Positions 1 through 9,009 are shown, counted from the first letter of the stretch. The stretch: 64,000 nucleotides of DNA from Pseudomonadota bacterium (GCA_016711215.1 JADJTL010000005.1:62001-126000); one strand, 5' to 3'. Numbers and translations: made by a program. Notes: generated by a model not told the origin, from the sequence alone.

Positions 1-68
1 CCAGATCTTGAACCGATCAACGGCTTCCAGGAATCGCCGCGCTGCCGCAGAAATGCAGTGTGCGTCGC

Positions 69-377
69 TCATGCGATCAACATGGGATCAACCACCGCCT
101 GGCGCCCTCCGAAGGGCAGGGGCGTGCTCGCCGCGCCCCAGTGGTGGTGCGTACGACCCTTCAGGTGGCGCCCCTTCGCACCCACGATCGCCTCGGCCTC
201 GGCCTGCAGCAGCTCCGTGAACGCCAGCATGCCCATCTGCTGCACGAACGCGAACAGCCCCTTCTTGATCGCCTCCGACGCCAGCACCATCGGCAGCGCA
301 AGCTGCTGCATCGCGAACGACAGCTCCTGCGGACAGACCTCTTGCCTTCTGCCCGTCTCTGCGGCTTTCCTCTTCAT
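69..377 (-). pseudogene. IS256/mutator-type transposase, N-terminal fragment
   Basis: The 102-residue product reads like the N-terminus of a mutator-type (IS256 family) transposase: a hydrophobic helix followed by LLQAEAEAIVGAKGRH, the segment that normally precedes the catalytic domain. The similarity stops after about residue 90 (FGGRQ) and the frame soon hits a stop, so the DDE catalytic core is missing. The reverse complement of bases 1-60 can be read as ARRFLEAVDRFKIW, which might be a later piece of the same protein after an internal deletion, but this is weak. Bases 378-531 upstream contain no gene and probably include the outer end of the element. The family assignment comes from recalled motifs, not a search. 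Confidence 0.7.
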
Positions 378-531
378 GGCGGCTCCTGGGTCCTGTGGAC
401 CGGTTGTCTTGGTCGACCCGATTCTCGGGCCTCCAAGGAGCCGCCGCTACCTCACCCCTTCAACACGCTCTGGGGCATCCCCCCAGCGGGAGCCATGGTG
501 CGGGGAGCCATTCCGCCGCATGTGCCGCGCC

Positions 532-1176
532 TCAAGGGGGACTGCGGTGCCACCAGAGGTAGACCATCAACAGCGCAGCCGGTATCAGCACCGCCAGCAC
601 CACACCGAAGGCTGCCCTGCGGACAGGCGACGCCGCTCCACCACGGGTGCCGACCGCGGCTGGCGGAGGTTCAGCCCCCTGCTCGGCCAGCACGTGCCGC
701 AAGAAGGTTCGGTCCAACTCGTCCTTGACGCGTACGGTCTGCTTCAGCCGCCACATCAGGCGGGCGTTGGCAAAGGGAATCGCCACCCCCTCGATATCCA
801 CGACCTCGACCTCGCGCGAAGCAGCTTCGTAGTCGATTCCACAGGCATATTTCATTAGATCGACTACGACCTCATCAGCGACACGTATGACGACGTACTC
901 GTCGAGGTCACCGGGGTTGATCTCTCGCACCGCCTTGTCGGGCAACACCGACAGGGCCTGCTTCAGGCGGTCGAGATTCTCGTTAGAGCTCTCAACGAGC
1001 AGGTCGATGTCCTCCGTGGCACGGACAAAGCCGAGCTGAATGACCGCCATTCCGCCCACGACCACGTATCGAGCCTCAGCGCGATTGAGGGCATCACAGA
1101 CCCGCAGCAGGTCATCCACTGTGGGAGGACGGGATTGTGACTTATCTACCGGCGCGCCATCATCTTGATCGACCAC
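532..1176 (-). CDS. nucleotidyltransferase (AbiEii/MNT-like) with C-terminal membrane helix
   Basis: The N-terminal 150 residues show a minimal nucleotidyltransferase fold: VVVGGMAVIQLG (the GG of the family) followed by ATEDIDLLVE, whose two acidic residues are the expected metal ligands, and a later acidic strand VVVDLMKY. Proteins of this group are often components of toxin-antitoxin or abortive-infection modules, usually next to a small partner. Here the upstream small ORF overlaps the start by 31 bases, which implies translational coupling. The odd feature is the C-terminus: after an Ala/Gly/Pro linker there is one clear transmembrane helix (about residues 186-208, VVLAVLIPAALLMVYLWW) and a short charged tail. 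Soluble enzymes of this group normally lack this. Function as an antitoxin or toxin is inference only. Confidence 0.75.
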   Translation of the reverse strand: MVDQDDGAPVDKSQSRPPTVDDLLRVCDALNRAEARYVVVGGMAVIQLGFVRATEDIDLLVESSNENLDRLKQALSVLPDKAVREINPGDLDEYVVIRVADEVVVDLMKYACGIDYEAASREVEVVDIEGVAIPFANARLMWRLKQTVRVKDELDRTFLRHVLAEQGAEPPPAAVGTRGGAASPVRRAAFGVVLAVLIPAALLMVYLWWHRSPP

Positions 1177-1349
1177 TCGGTGGCCTCCTCGAACGAGCGA
1201 AAGCGATAGACGCCGCGTGGGATGAATTTGCGATTTTTTCGTAGAGATATCACGGCGGTCAGTAGGCGGCCGGCTTCGCGCAAGCCACCGCGACTGGGGC
1301 AGCGAACCCCGACGACTTTCTGCTTACCCGGCGGCCACGTGAAGCCCAT
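1146..1349 (-). CDS. small protein upstream of the nucleotidyltransferase (putative partner)
   Basis: This is a 67-residue basic ORF whose C-terminal half reads KFIPRGVYRFRSFEEATEW. That short signature, as recalled, is found in small proteins encoded directly upstream of AbiEii/MNT-like nucleotidyltransferases. Its 3' end overlaps the nucleotidyltransferase gene by 31 bases. The true start is uncertain: an in-frame GTG at 1253 would give only about 35 residues containing just the conserved part, and the longer start at 1349 adds an unconserved-looking N-terminus. The arrangement looks like a two-gene toxin-antitoxin-like operon, but neither toxicity nor binding can be read from the sequence. 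Confidence 0.55.
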   Translation of the reverse strand: MGFTWPPGKQKVVGVRCPSRGGLREAGRLLTAVISLRKNRKFIPRGVYRFRSFEEATEWSIKMMARR

Positions 1350-1413
1350 CGTGAAAGACTACACCCGCTACGCCAGGCTCGCACACTTCGAAAGACGGTT
1401 TCGTACGTGCGTG

Positions 1414-2660
1414 ATGACTGCTTTGGCGGAGAGGATATCCGGAGGGGTTCGGCGACCGACCGGGTTCGCAGGCGCTCGACCTGACCAGCGGCGACGTCCG
1501 CGCCGTGCAGCGCTTCTCCCGCCCGCAGACCGTGCTGGGAGGCCGCAGAGGGGGACACCTTCGTATCTCTTTGTCGCGGCCACCGTCGTACTGCTCGGGT
1601 GCGAGTCGGCACACCGGCTTCGCCCAGACGGCAGCGTCGCGCCCGACGCCACGGCCCGCGACGCCCACCGAGACCTGGCCGAGGAGGACGGGCGCGCCGC
1701 TTGCCGCGAGCACTGCCGAAATGGCCACACTGACTGCGGCGAAGACGACGTCGACTGCGGGGGCAGCTGCGAGGGCTGTGCGGCCTCGCAGGCTGATTTC
1801 TACCTCGATCCCCTGCACGGCAGCGCCGACGGTGATGGCGGACGAGACCGCCCGTTTTCGGCCGTGCAGCAGGCGCTGGCGGCGGTACGCGCGTTACGCG
1901 CCGCCGAGCCCTCCCGCACAAACCCGGTGGTGGTGCGATTGCGCGGCGGGACCTACTTCTTGGACGACACCCTCCGCCTGACGGCCGCGGACTCGGGCGC
2001 CGCGCTGTCACCAACCATCTTCCGCGCCTTCGCCACTGAGGCACCGGTGATTAGCGGAGGACGTCGCCTGGACGGCTGGATCGTCGACAGTCAGGGTCGC
2101 TGGAAGCTGACCCTGCCGCAGGTCGTCAAGGACGGCTGGGTCTTCACGCAGCTGTGGGTCAACGGTCAACGTCGCTACCGCCCGCGCTTGCCAACCAAGG
2201 ACTACCACTTCATCGATCGGCGGGTACCGCCCAGCGCCGGCACTGATGGCAGTGATGACCGCTTCGGCTTCCGTGACGAGCTGCGTGCGGACTGGCACAA
2301 CCTGCGAGACGTGGAGGTGCTCGCCTGGCACAAGTGGACCATCTCCCGCCTGCGCATCCACGCCATCGACGCGGCCCGCCACGTTGTCGCCTTCACCGGG
2401 TCAACGCGCTGTGCTCAGTCCCAGTGCCAGCTCCTTGAGGGCGCGCGCTACCTCGTCGAGAACGTGCGAGAGGCGCTGGTCGAGCCCGGCCAGTGGTACT
2501 TGGACGCCAGTAACGGCGAGCTGACCTATCTTCCTATCCTCGGAGAAACACCGGCCACCACGGTCGTGATCGCGCCGCGGCTCGAGCACCTCTTGACCCT
2601 CGACGACCCCGCAGGCCAGGCCGTCCGCTCAACACGTCTCGTTCGAAGACCTCGGCTTCC
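1414..2660 (+). CDS. right-handed beta-helix lipoprotein, 5' half (gene interrupted)
   Basis: This is the N-terminal part of a secreted parallel beta-helix protein. A hydrophobic run ending in the lipobox VVLLGC lies about 50 residues after the chosen ATG, so the real start may be closer to it and is uncertain. A Cys-rich tag follows (CREHCRNGHTDCG, then DVDCGGSCEGC), of a type frequent in secreted myxobacterial proteins. Next come FYLDPLHGSADGDGGRDRPF and VRLRGGTYFLDDTL, the usual opening of secreted beta-helix hydrolases and lyases. The frame slips by one base near 2625-2630: the continuation QHVSFEDLGF is in another frame. The coding sequence then runs into a G/C-only block and resumes at about 2835. 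Substrate is unknown; a polysaccharide is likely from the fold. Confidence 0.7.
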
Positions 2661-2834
2661 CTCCCCCCCCGGCCCCGGAGGGCCGGGGGGCGGGCCGCGG
2701 GAGGGGCCGGGCGGCCGGGCCGGCCCGGCCCGGGGGGGGGGGGGGGCCCGGCCGGGGGGGGGGGGGGGGGCGGCGGGGCCCCCCCGCCCCCGGGGGGGGC
2801 CCCCCCCGCGGGGGGCGCGGCGCGGCCCGGGCCT
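2656..2834. other. nearly pure G/C homopolymer block inside the beta-helix gene
   Basis: About 175 bases consist almost only of long G runs and C runs, with only a few A residues near its left edge. The block has no codon structure. Coding sense is clear on both sides: frame 2 ends in QHVSFEDLGF just before it, and AHTHWATPPEGY begins at 2835 just after it. In related beta-helix proteins these two motifs are nearly adjacent, so the block looks inserted into an otherwise continuous gene and does not seem to replace gene sequence. A low-quality consensus or assembly artefact is the simplest explanation. Confidence 0.8.
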
Positions 2835-4556
2835 GCTCACACTCACTGGGCAACGCCGCCGGAGGGCTATTCATCGCGCCAAGCCGAGGGCCTGTTGCTT
2901 TCCGCGGCGGTCGAGTTCCGGAGGACCCGGAGTTGTGCGATCCGCCGCTGCACAATCCAGCACACGGGCGCCCATGGGATCATCGTCGGAATCGGCAGCC
3001 ACGACAATCTGCTCGAGAGCTCAGTCCTCCAGGACCTCGGTGCCGGCGGCGTATGGATCGGTCACCCATCCCATCTCGTCGAGGAGACCGAGGTCCCGCG
3101 TGACAACACTGTCAGAGATAACCTGATCAGCACGGGAGGCCGCATGCACCCGGCCGGGGTGGGTGTCCTGGTCACCAACGCGTCGCACACCACCGTCGAG
3201 CACAACGACATCCGGGATTTCTACTATTCCGGCATCTCAGTCGGTTGGAACTGGGGCTACACACCCAGCAACGCGCATCACAACTCGATCGCTTACAACC
3301 ACGCTCACCAGCTCGGTCAACAGGTCCTCAGCGATCTGGCGGGCATCTACACCCTTGGCATTTCGCCTGGCACGCGCCTTCACCACAACCTCCTGCACCA
3401 GATCACGCGCAGTGACTACGGCGCCTTTGGCATCTACTTCGATCAGGCCAGCTCGGGGATTGTCGCCGACTCCAATGTCGTCTACGCCACACAGGATGCC
3501 CCCTTCATCATCCATTACGGCGAAGACAACACCCTTCTCAATAACGTTCTCGTTGCCGAGGGACCTGCCCCGCTGCGACGGGGCAAAGCCGAGGCGCGAC
3601 ACGCCCTGACAGTCGAGCGCAACGTGCTGGTGTCGACGGGTGCGGCGGTTCAGCAAGGCAGCTGGGCCGACGGCAATTACACCTTCGACCGCAACCTCTA
3701 CTGGACCTACGGCAGTTCGCCGCTCGACTTCGGTGGCCGAAGCTTCGCGCAGTGGCAGGCCGAAGGGGCGGATCTGCACTCGCTGGTTGCAGATCCCGCG
3801 TTCGTCGATTTCGCCGCACGTGAGTTTTCCTTTTCTCCCGAATCGCCCGCAGCCCTGCTTGGCATTCGGCAGGTCGATCTGTCACGCAGCGGAAGGCTCT
3901 CGCGGCCCCGAAGCACTGACTTGCCGGAAGCGCCCGCCGCGTTTCCCGCCGCCATTACTGTGGCGCCGCTGCACGTCGACTTCGAAGATATGCTGGCCGG
4001 AGCCGTCCCCACCCGCGGCATCTCGGATGCGGGCGCTGGGTCGGGCTCACTTCGTGTCAGCGACAAGGCGGGCGCGATGGGCACGAAGCAGAGCTTGCTA
4101 TTCCAAGATGCAGCGGACATCGAGCAGAGCTACAAACCGTACTACCAGCTGAGGACCGATCATGGAGCAGGCACCTACCGGCTGACCTTCGCCCTCCTCC
4201 GCCAGGCCGGTTCCACGGCACGTATCGAGCTGCGCGACTGGCGGACCGATCCCTACACCATCGGCCCCGTGCTCACCATCAGGTCTGACGGGACCCTCGT
4301 CGTCGCCGGTCGCTCGCTGGCGAGCGTTCCGACCGACAGGTGGGTCAGCTACGAGATCACGGCGCCACTGGGGGCTGCGGCCGACGGAACGTTCGAGCTC
4401 GTGGTCCAACCAGAGGATGGTGAACGACAGGTCTTCGGCCAGCTACGCTGCGGCGCGGCGACCTTCTCACACCTGACCTGGATCGGATTCCTCTCGTTGG
4501 CGACAACACCAGCCACCTTTTTCCTCGACGAGATCTACGGCCAGTCACTGCCCTGA
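2832..4556 (+). CDS. right-handed beta-helix protein, 3' half (continuation of 1414-2660)
   Basis: In this frame the sequence from 2832 reads through HTHWATPPEGY and RQAEGLLLSAAVEF and then into regular beta-helix coils with repeated Asn and hydrophobic ladders (for example HDNLLESSVLQDLGAGGVWI and TTVEHNDIRDFYYSGISVGW). This is typical of right-handed parallel beta-helix enzymes. The last 190 residues form a separate beta-sandwich-like domain starting near VDFEDMLAGAVP and ending FFLDEIYGQSLP at the stop. There is no start codon of its own with a ribosome binding site, so it is the C-terminal portion of the lipoprotein gene begun at about 1414. If the G/C block and one indel are artefacts, the intact protein would be close to 990 residues. 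Confidence 0.75.
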   Translation, partial: PAHTHWATPPEGYSSRQAEGLLLSAAVEFRRTRSCAIRRCTIQHTGAHGIIVGIGSHDNLLESSVLQDLGAGGVWIGHPSHLVEETEVPRDNTVRDNLISTGGRMHPAGVGVLVTNASHTTVEHNDIRDFYYSGISVGWNWGYTPSNAHHNSIAYNHAHQLGQQVLSDLAGIYTLGISPGTRLHHNLLHQITRSDYGAFGIYFDQASSGIVADSNVVYATQDAPFIIHYGEDNTLLNNVLVAEGPAPLRRGKAEARHALTVERNVLVSTGAAVQQGSWADGNYTFDRNLYWTYGSSPLDFGGRSFAQWQAEGADLHSLVADPAFVDFAAREFSFSPESPAALLGIRQVDLSRSGRLSRPRSTDLPEAPAAFPAAITVAPLHVDFEDMLAGAVPTRGISDAGAGSGSLRVSDKAGAMGTKQSLLFQDAADIEQSYKPYYQLRTDHGAGTYRLTFALLRQAGSTARIELRDWRTDPYTIGPVLTIRSDGTLVVAGRSLASVPTDRWVSYEITAPLGAAADGTFELVVQPEDGERQVFGQLRCGAATFSHLTWIGFLSLATTPATFFLDEIYGQSLP

Positions 4557-4922
4557 CCAAGCCCAATGCATTGCCGTCGAAGGCCTTCGGACTTGGCGCG
4601 ATCTTCTTCGGCGAGTGGTGTGCCGACCAATTTCGGACCAGCTACGACGTGGCAGCGCCCACGCAAGCTGCTGACGATCACATGATCCGCGGCGGAGGTG
4701 CGGTCTTCTGGCCTTGGCAGGGTCAGGAGTGGGTCTGGCGCGCTTGCGCGACGCGTATGCCGTCGTCCGGGCTCGTGGACGGGCGAGCTGTGCTGCGACC
4801 GACGGTCCCTGTCCCAATCTAGCCTTCGCAGGGTCGGGGGCCGACCCTGCCAGCTGGCCGGTTTCGCTCGGCGTCTGGATCTTCTGCTGCCTGGGGCCGC
4901 GAGCCGCGTTAGAGTCGCGCGC
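4557..4922. other. intergenic stretch without a supported gene
   Basis: This is 366 bases between the beta-helix gene and the TPR gene. Open frames exist on both strands (for example 4571-4822 plus, 4545-4940 minus), but they have Arg-rich or irregular composition and no recognisable motif. No repeat, tRNA or convincing terminator was seen. The promoter of the TPR gene presumably lies at its right end. Confidence 0.5.
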
Positions 4923-5738
4923 GTGTTGAAGGCGGATCAATCACGGCGCGCGCGGTGGGCGCTTGGCGGGACGGGCGCGCTCGTCGGGCTTGCGCTGGTG
5001 TCGTGGGTGGCACCGCAGACCGAGGCCGCGGCACAGCGGCGTAGCTCGGGCACGGCGGCAACGGCGCGACTGCTGCTGTCGCAGATGCACAACCAGGCCC
5101 AGACGATCGGGGAACAGCACCTGGCGCTCGGCGCGCTCTACGCCCGCGCGGGCGACCCGACCCGCGCCTATGCGCAGCTTCGCGCGGCGGGCCGCCTGAA
5201 GGTCGCGCGTGGTCGCCTTCAGCTCGTCCTCGCCCTGCTCTATCGCCGCATCGGACGCTACGACGCCGCGCTGGGCGCGCTGACGCAGGTGCTGGTCGAG
5301 CACCCCGACCAACCCTATGCGCTGGTCCAGCTCTGGAAGACCATCTTCGAGGCCCAGCTGCGGGCTGCTCCGCTGAAGACCCCCCTACGCCCGGTGCTCG
5401 ATCGTCTCAGCGCGGCGGGGATGCACCTCCCGGCGCAGCTCTCCCCCTCTCCCACGGCCGCCCGCGACAGCGCCAAGCTTAGCGCCTCCGGCTACCAGCA
5501 GCTGTTGGCCGGCCGCCTCGGGCAAGCGGTCCAGCTCTTCGAGGGTGCCATCGAGGCCCTGCCGTCCAACGCCCGTGCTCACCGCGGGCTCGGCATCGCC
5601 CGCGCGCGCGAAGAGGATCTGGCGCGGGCCGCCGGCGCCTACCAGCTCTACCTCGAGCTGGCACCCGATGCCGCAGACGCCAACCGCGTCGACTGGGTGC
5701 TGATGCAGTACTGGCGCGACCGCCCTGGCGCGCGCTGA
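4923..5738 (+). CDS. membrane-anchored tetratricopeptide-repeat protein
   Basis: The protein has about 271 residues from a GTG start at 4923 (a TTG follows at 4926). The start was chosen because the N-terminal charged segment and the helix GALVGLALVSWV then form a normal signal or anchor sequence; longer in-frame extensions are Arg/Gly-rich and unconvincing. The rest is made of helix-turn-helix repeats typical of TPR proteins: ALGALYARAGDPTRAYAQL, LVLALLYRRIGRYDAALGAL and, near the end, AHRGLGIARAREEDLARAAG with ALPSNARAHRGLG spacing. TPR proteins serve as assembly scaffolds; the partner is unknown. It stands alone, with the next gene on the opposite strand. Confidence 0.75.
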   Translation: MLKADQSRRARWALGGTGALVGLALVSWVAPQTEAAAQRRSSGTAATARLLLSQMHNQAQTIGEQHLALGALYARAGDPTRAYAQLRAAGRLKVARGRLQLVLALLYRRIGRYDAALGALTQVLVEHPDQPYALVQLWKTIFEAQLRAAPLKTPLRPVLDRLSAAGMHLPAQLSPSPTAARDSAKLSASGYQQLLAGRLGQAVQLFEGAIEALPSNARAHRGLGIARAREEDLARAAGAYQLYLELAPDAADANRVDWVLMQYWRDRPGAR

Positions 5739-5829
5739 GCGGAACGGCGACGGCCGCGCTGCGAGCGCCACGAGGAAGCAGCCGCCCCGACCGCGGGCTT
5801 GACCAGCGTTGGCAGCGATTCGCAGGATC

Positions 5830-6450
5830 TTAGGGGCTGCGCTCGGCGGCGACCTGCAGCAGGGCGGCGAGCTCGCTCGCGGCGGCCACGGCCAAGCTAG
5901 CCCCAGCGCTCGCCCGGAGCTGCTCGCTGAGCGCGATGCCGCCTGCGCGGTCGAGGGCATGGCCGCGGCGCACACGCACGAGGCCGCTGCGCCAGATCGT
6001 GCGACCAAGGTGGTCGCGCAACCACGCCGTGACGATCAACTCGCGGCGCTCGGCGGCGAGCTCACCGGCCTGCAGCGCGGTAGCGACGGTGGCCAAGCGT
6101 ACGAGCTGCACGCGCAGCCGCAGGGCGCGGGCTTCGGTGCAGCGCCAGCCCTGCGCCGCGAGGCGCGCGCTCAGCGCGGATCCGAGCACGCCAGCGAGCT
6201 GCGGTTCATCGACCCGCGTCGCGCGCACAGGCTCGAGGCAGAGCGCCCGTGGCCCCAACAGGCTGCGCGGACCGTGCACCGGCCGATAGCCGCAGGCGAC
6301 GACCGTCAGGAGCAGCCAGAGCAGCCAGAGCGTCCCTCGGCACCACGCCGCGAGCCCGCCGCCCTGCAGGCGTGCGCGCCGCAGCGGCAGAGCGCTGGAG
6401 AGTGCATCAACCCGGGCAGCGCCCCGCCGCGCGTTGCGAGCTATCGACAA
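5830..6450 (-). CDS. LptE-like LPS-assembly lipoprotein
   Basis: The hydrophobic signal LWLLWLLLTVVACGYRPVHG has a lipobox and is followed by GYRP, the hallmark of LptE-type lipoproteins, which plug the LptD barrel and help place lipopolysaccharide in the outer membrane. After it come an alternating hydrophobic region and a C-terminal Ala-rich helix, as in the family. Length after processing is about 160 residues, also typical. The start is uncertain: a TTG at 6450, 13 bases after the upstream glycosyltransferase stop, is chosen, because the longer frame would overlap that gene with Arg-rich sequence. It is co-directional with the GT2 and PA14 genes, so it is probably the last gene of that operon. 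Confidence 0.65.
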   Translation of the reverse strand: MSIARNARRGAARVDALSSALPLRRARLQGGGLAAWCRGTLWLLWLLLTVVACGYRPVHGPRSLLGPRALCLEPVRATRVDEPQLAGVLGSALSARLAAQGWRCTEARALRLRVQLVRLATVATALQAGELAAERRELIVTAWLRDHLGRTIWRSGLVRVRRGHALDRAGGIALSEQLRASAGASLAVAAASELAALLQVAAERSP

Positions 6451-6463
6451 GGGGCTGGCTGCG

Positions 6464-7567
6464 TTAGGCCGGGGGGGGCGTCCGCGACGCGATTGCGGCG
6501 GCCGCTTCGGGCGCGCTCGTAGCGCTTGGCGACGGCGACGGCGCCACCGGCTCCCCGCGCGGGGCCGAAGGATCGTCCACGCCGGCCCCAAGCTCCTCGG
6601 CGACGCGGTAGGTGAACTTCCCCTGCGACTCGTGATAGGTGCGCACCATCACCTCGGCCAGCACGCCCAGCATCACGTTCATGAAGCCGAGGAGCAGCAG
6701 CAAGATGGCCAGCAAGAGCATCGGGCTGCGCGACAACTCCATCCCGAAGAAGAGCTTGCGCAGCGAGAGGTAGCTGGCGAGGGCGAAGCCGACCAGGCCC
6801 ATCATGATCCCGGGAATGCCGAAGAAGTGGATCGGCTTCTGCGCGTAGCCACCGAGGAACTTCACGGTCACCAGGTCGAGCACGACCTTGAGCGTGCGAT
6901 TCAACCCGTACTTGGAGCGACCGAAGCGCCGCGCGCGATGGTGCACGGCCAGCTCGGCCACCCGTCCGCCTTCCCAGCTGGCGTAAATCGGGATGAAGCG
7001 GTGCATCTCCCCGTAGAGCACGACGTCCTCGAGCGTCTCGCTGCGATAGGCCTTCAGCGTGCAGCCGAGATCGTGCAGCGGCACGCCGGAGATCCAGGCG
7101 ATCAGCTTGTTGGCGACGAATGAGGGCAGGCGCCGGCTGAAGAGGCGATCCTGTCGCTCCCGGCGCCAGCCACTGACCACCTGATAGCCCTCACCGATCT
7201 TGTCGAGGAGGCGCGGAATGTCGTGCGGATCGTTTTGCAGGTCGGCGTCCATCGGCACCAGCACGGCACCACGGGCCGCGCGAATCCCGGCCATCATCGC
7301 CGCGGTCTGGCCAAAATTCCGCCGCAGGAGCAGCACGCGCAACCAAGGATGCTGCCCACATAGCTGCGGATAGAGCGCGTGAGAACCGTCGCGGCTGCCG
7401 TCGTCGACGATGATCACCTCGGCGCGATACTGCCGCTGCTCGATGACCTCGCCCAGCTCCTGGCAGAGCGGCACCAGGCTCTCGGCCTCGTTGAAGGCGG
7501 GGATGATGATCGAGAGCTGGAGCCCGCCGACGGCGGGCGGCGCCGCGGACGGGTGCGAGTCGATCAT
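6464..7567 (-). CDS. GT2 family glycosyltransferase, polyprenyl-phosphate type
   Basis: The protein has 367 residues starting at MIDSHPS. The GT-A domain is clear: LSIIIPAFNEAESL, VIIVDDGSRDGS, and VLVPMDADLQNDP, which contains the DxD-type metal site. Then comes KFLGGYAQKPIHFFG and two C-terminal transmembrane helices (MMGLVGFALASYL and LLLAILLLLLGFMNVMLGVL). This is the layout of ArnC/DPM-like enzymes that load a sugar onto undecaprenyl or dolichyl phosphate at the inner membrane. The start at 7567 lies 17 bases after the stop of the upstream PA14 gene and avoids overlapping it. A Ser/Pro/Ala-rich tail of about 40 residues follows the last helix. Confidence 0.85.
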   Translation of the reverse strand: MIDSHPSAAPPAVGGLQLSIIIPAFNEAESLVPLCQELGEVIEQRQYRAEVIIVDDGSRDGSHALYPQLCGQHPWLRVLLLRRNFGQTAAMMAGIRAARGAVLVPMDADLQNDPHDIPRLLDKIGEGYQVVSGWRRERQDRLFSRRLPSFVANKLIAWISGVPLHDLGCTLKAYRSETLEDVVLYGEMHRFIPIYASWEGGRVAELAVHHRARRFGRSKYGLNRTLKVVLDLVTVKFLGGYAQKPIHFFGIPGIMMGLVGFALASYLSLRKLFFGMELSRSPMLLLAILLLLLGFMNVMLGVLAEVMVRTYHESQGKFTYRVAEELGAGVDDPSAPRGEPVAPSPSPSATSAPEAAAAIASRTPPPA

Positions 7568-7584
7568 GACTGCGCTCGGACTCA

Positions 7585-9009
7585 CTAGCGGCAACACAGC
7601 TCGGCCGCCGGCACGGTGGCCAAATGCTGCAGGTCGGGCCCGGTCTGCAAGCGCACGACGCCGCGACTGCTCGCGTCGTAGTACTCGACCTCTAGCGGGT
7701 ACCACCCCGCCCGTACCCGCACCTTGCCGCAGGCCAGGCGCTCGGGATGGTCACCCCAGTCCTGGGCGATCAGCGCGCCGCCGAGGCGCACGCGCCCGCC
7801 ATCATCGCTCTTGATACAAAGCTGCTGCGCGCCACCCTCCGGGAAGCGGAGGTAGCCACGCCAGCGAATGCTGAAGCGGTCGGCCTCGAGGCGCGGATCG
7901 AAAGCGCCGGTGCTGTCGAAGTCGATCCGCTCGTCGACCCGCGAGAAGGCCTGCTTTTCGAAGGCCACGCCGCGGTAGTACGTACCCGTGATGCCGCCCG
8001 GCGCGGTGATCAGCGCCTGATTCGCGATCGGCGCCAGTGGCCAGACGCTCCGCACCGCCAAGCCCAGCGCTACCAGCACCACTGCGCCGCAGACCGCGAG
8101 CGCGGCCAAGCGCCAACGCCGCTGGCGCTGCCGCTCCTCTGCGCTGGTATAGAGCGCCTTGGCGTACCCCTCGAGGCCCGCGATCAGGCGCTCGGTGGTG
8201 TCCACCGCGCTGCCAGTCTCGAAGCTCTCCACCTCGGCGTCGCGCGGCAAGAAGCGCTGGTGACGCGCCGCTTGCTCGGCCAGCGCCCGCAGCTCGAAGT
8301 AGCTGTAGCCGTCCTCGGCGGCGAAGTGCCCGTCCGTCGTGAACGCGGCAAACGCGGCCAGGCTGCTGTAATCGTCCGCGAAGGCCTCGCCACGGGTGGC
8401 GAAGAGCAGCTCCAGCACGTCACGCGCGATCCCGGCACAGATCCCAAGCACGATATGCCCGGGCAGGTCGCCGCCGCGCAGCGCATCGATCACTGTGCGA
8501 TGGCCCTTGAGCAGGGCGAGCAACCACTGGCGCGTCTGTCGCGGTTGTGGCGCCGCGTCGCGCTGGAAGTCGAGCTGCCGCGACACGCCCCAGGCGGGCG
8601 AGAGCCGCTCCGCCCAGCTTCCCCGTGGCAGCACGGTGTCGAGGGCCGCCCACGACGTCGGCGCGTAGAGCGCCGGATAAACCGTCAGCCGACGCTGGCG
8701 AAAGAAGTCGACGACCTGCCGCGCGGCCACCGATCGCCGGGCGCCGTCCTCGGCCCCGCGCTGCCGCCCGACCGCCAGATAGCTCGCCGGTAGGCGTGAG
8801 AGCTGCACCAGCGCCAGGTCCTCGAGTCCGCTCAGCGCGGCGACGGCCTCGGCCTCGAGCGCCTGCCGCCAGGCCGCGGCCTCCTCGCCACGCGCCGCCG
8901 GCGACGGCCCCTCCGGGCTGCGCTTTGTGCCCGCCTCAGGCCCCGCGCCCGCCCCTACAGTCCCGTCTTCGCGCTCGCTGACTGCTTCCACCTTCGTCCC
9001 CATACCCAC
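7585..9009 (-). CDS. membrane protein with extracytoplasmic PA14 domain
   Basis: The 474-residue protein has three parts. Residues about 45-290 form an Arg/Ala-rich predicted cytoplasmic domain not recognised here. One transmembrane helix lies at about 303-322 (LAALAVCGAVVLVALGLAV). The C-terminal part is a PA14 domain: GGITGTYYRGVAFEKQAF, RIDFDSTGAFDP, FSIRWRGYLRFPEGG, CIKSDDGGRVRLGG and GWYPLEVEYYDASSRG match the usual PA14 order, including the DDG strand. PA14 domains bind sugars, so an outward-facing carbohydrate sensor or binder is plausible. It is the first gene of a three-gene operon with the GT2 enzyme and LptE-like lipoprotein, which supports a surface-glycan role. The function of the N-terminal domain is unknown. 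Confidence 0.75.
   Translation of the reverse strand: MGMGTKVEAVSEREDGTVGAGAGPEAGTKRSPEGPSPAARGEEAAAWRQALEAEAVAALSGLEDLALVQLSRLPASYLAVGRQRGAEDGARRSVAARQVVDFFRQRRLTVYPALYAPTSWAALDTVLPRGSWAERLSPAWGVSRQLDFQRDAAPQPRQTRQWLLALLKGHRTVIDALRGGDLPGHIVLGICAGIARDVLELLFATRGEAFADDYSSLAAFAAFTTDGHFAAEDGYSYFELRALAEQAARHQRFLPRDAEVESFETGSAVDTTERLIAGLEGYAKALYTSAEERQRQRRWRLAALAVCGAVVLVALGLAVRSVWPLAPIANQALITAPGGITGTYYRGVAFEKQAFSRVDERIDFDSTGAFDPRLEADRFSIRWRGYLRFPEGGAQQLCIKSDDGGRVRLGGALIAQDWGDHPERLACGKVRVRAGWYPLEVEYYDASSRGVVRLQTGPDLQHLATVPAAELCCR

Noticed and set aside
4545..4940. 131-residue minus-strand ORF before the TPR gene
   Set aside because: Arg-rich composition, no motif, and overlap with the ends of two supported genes.
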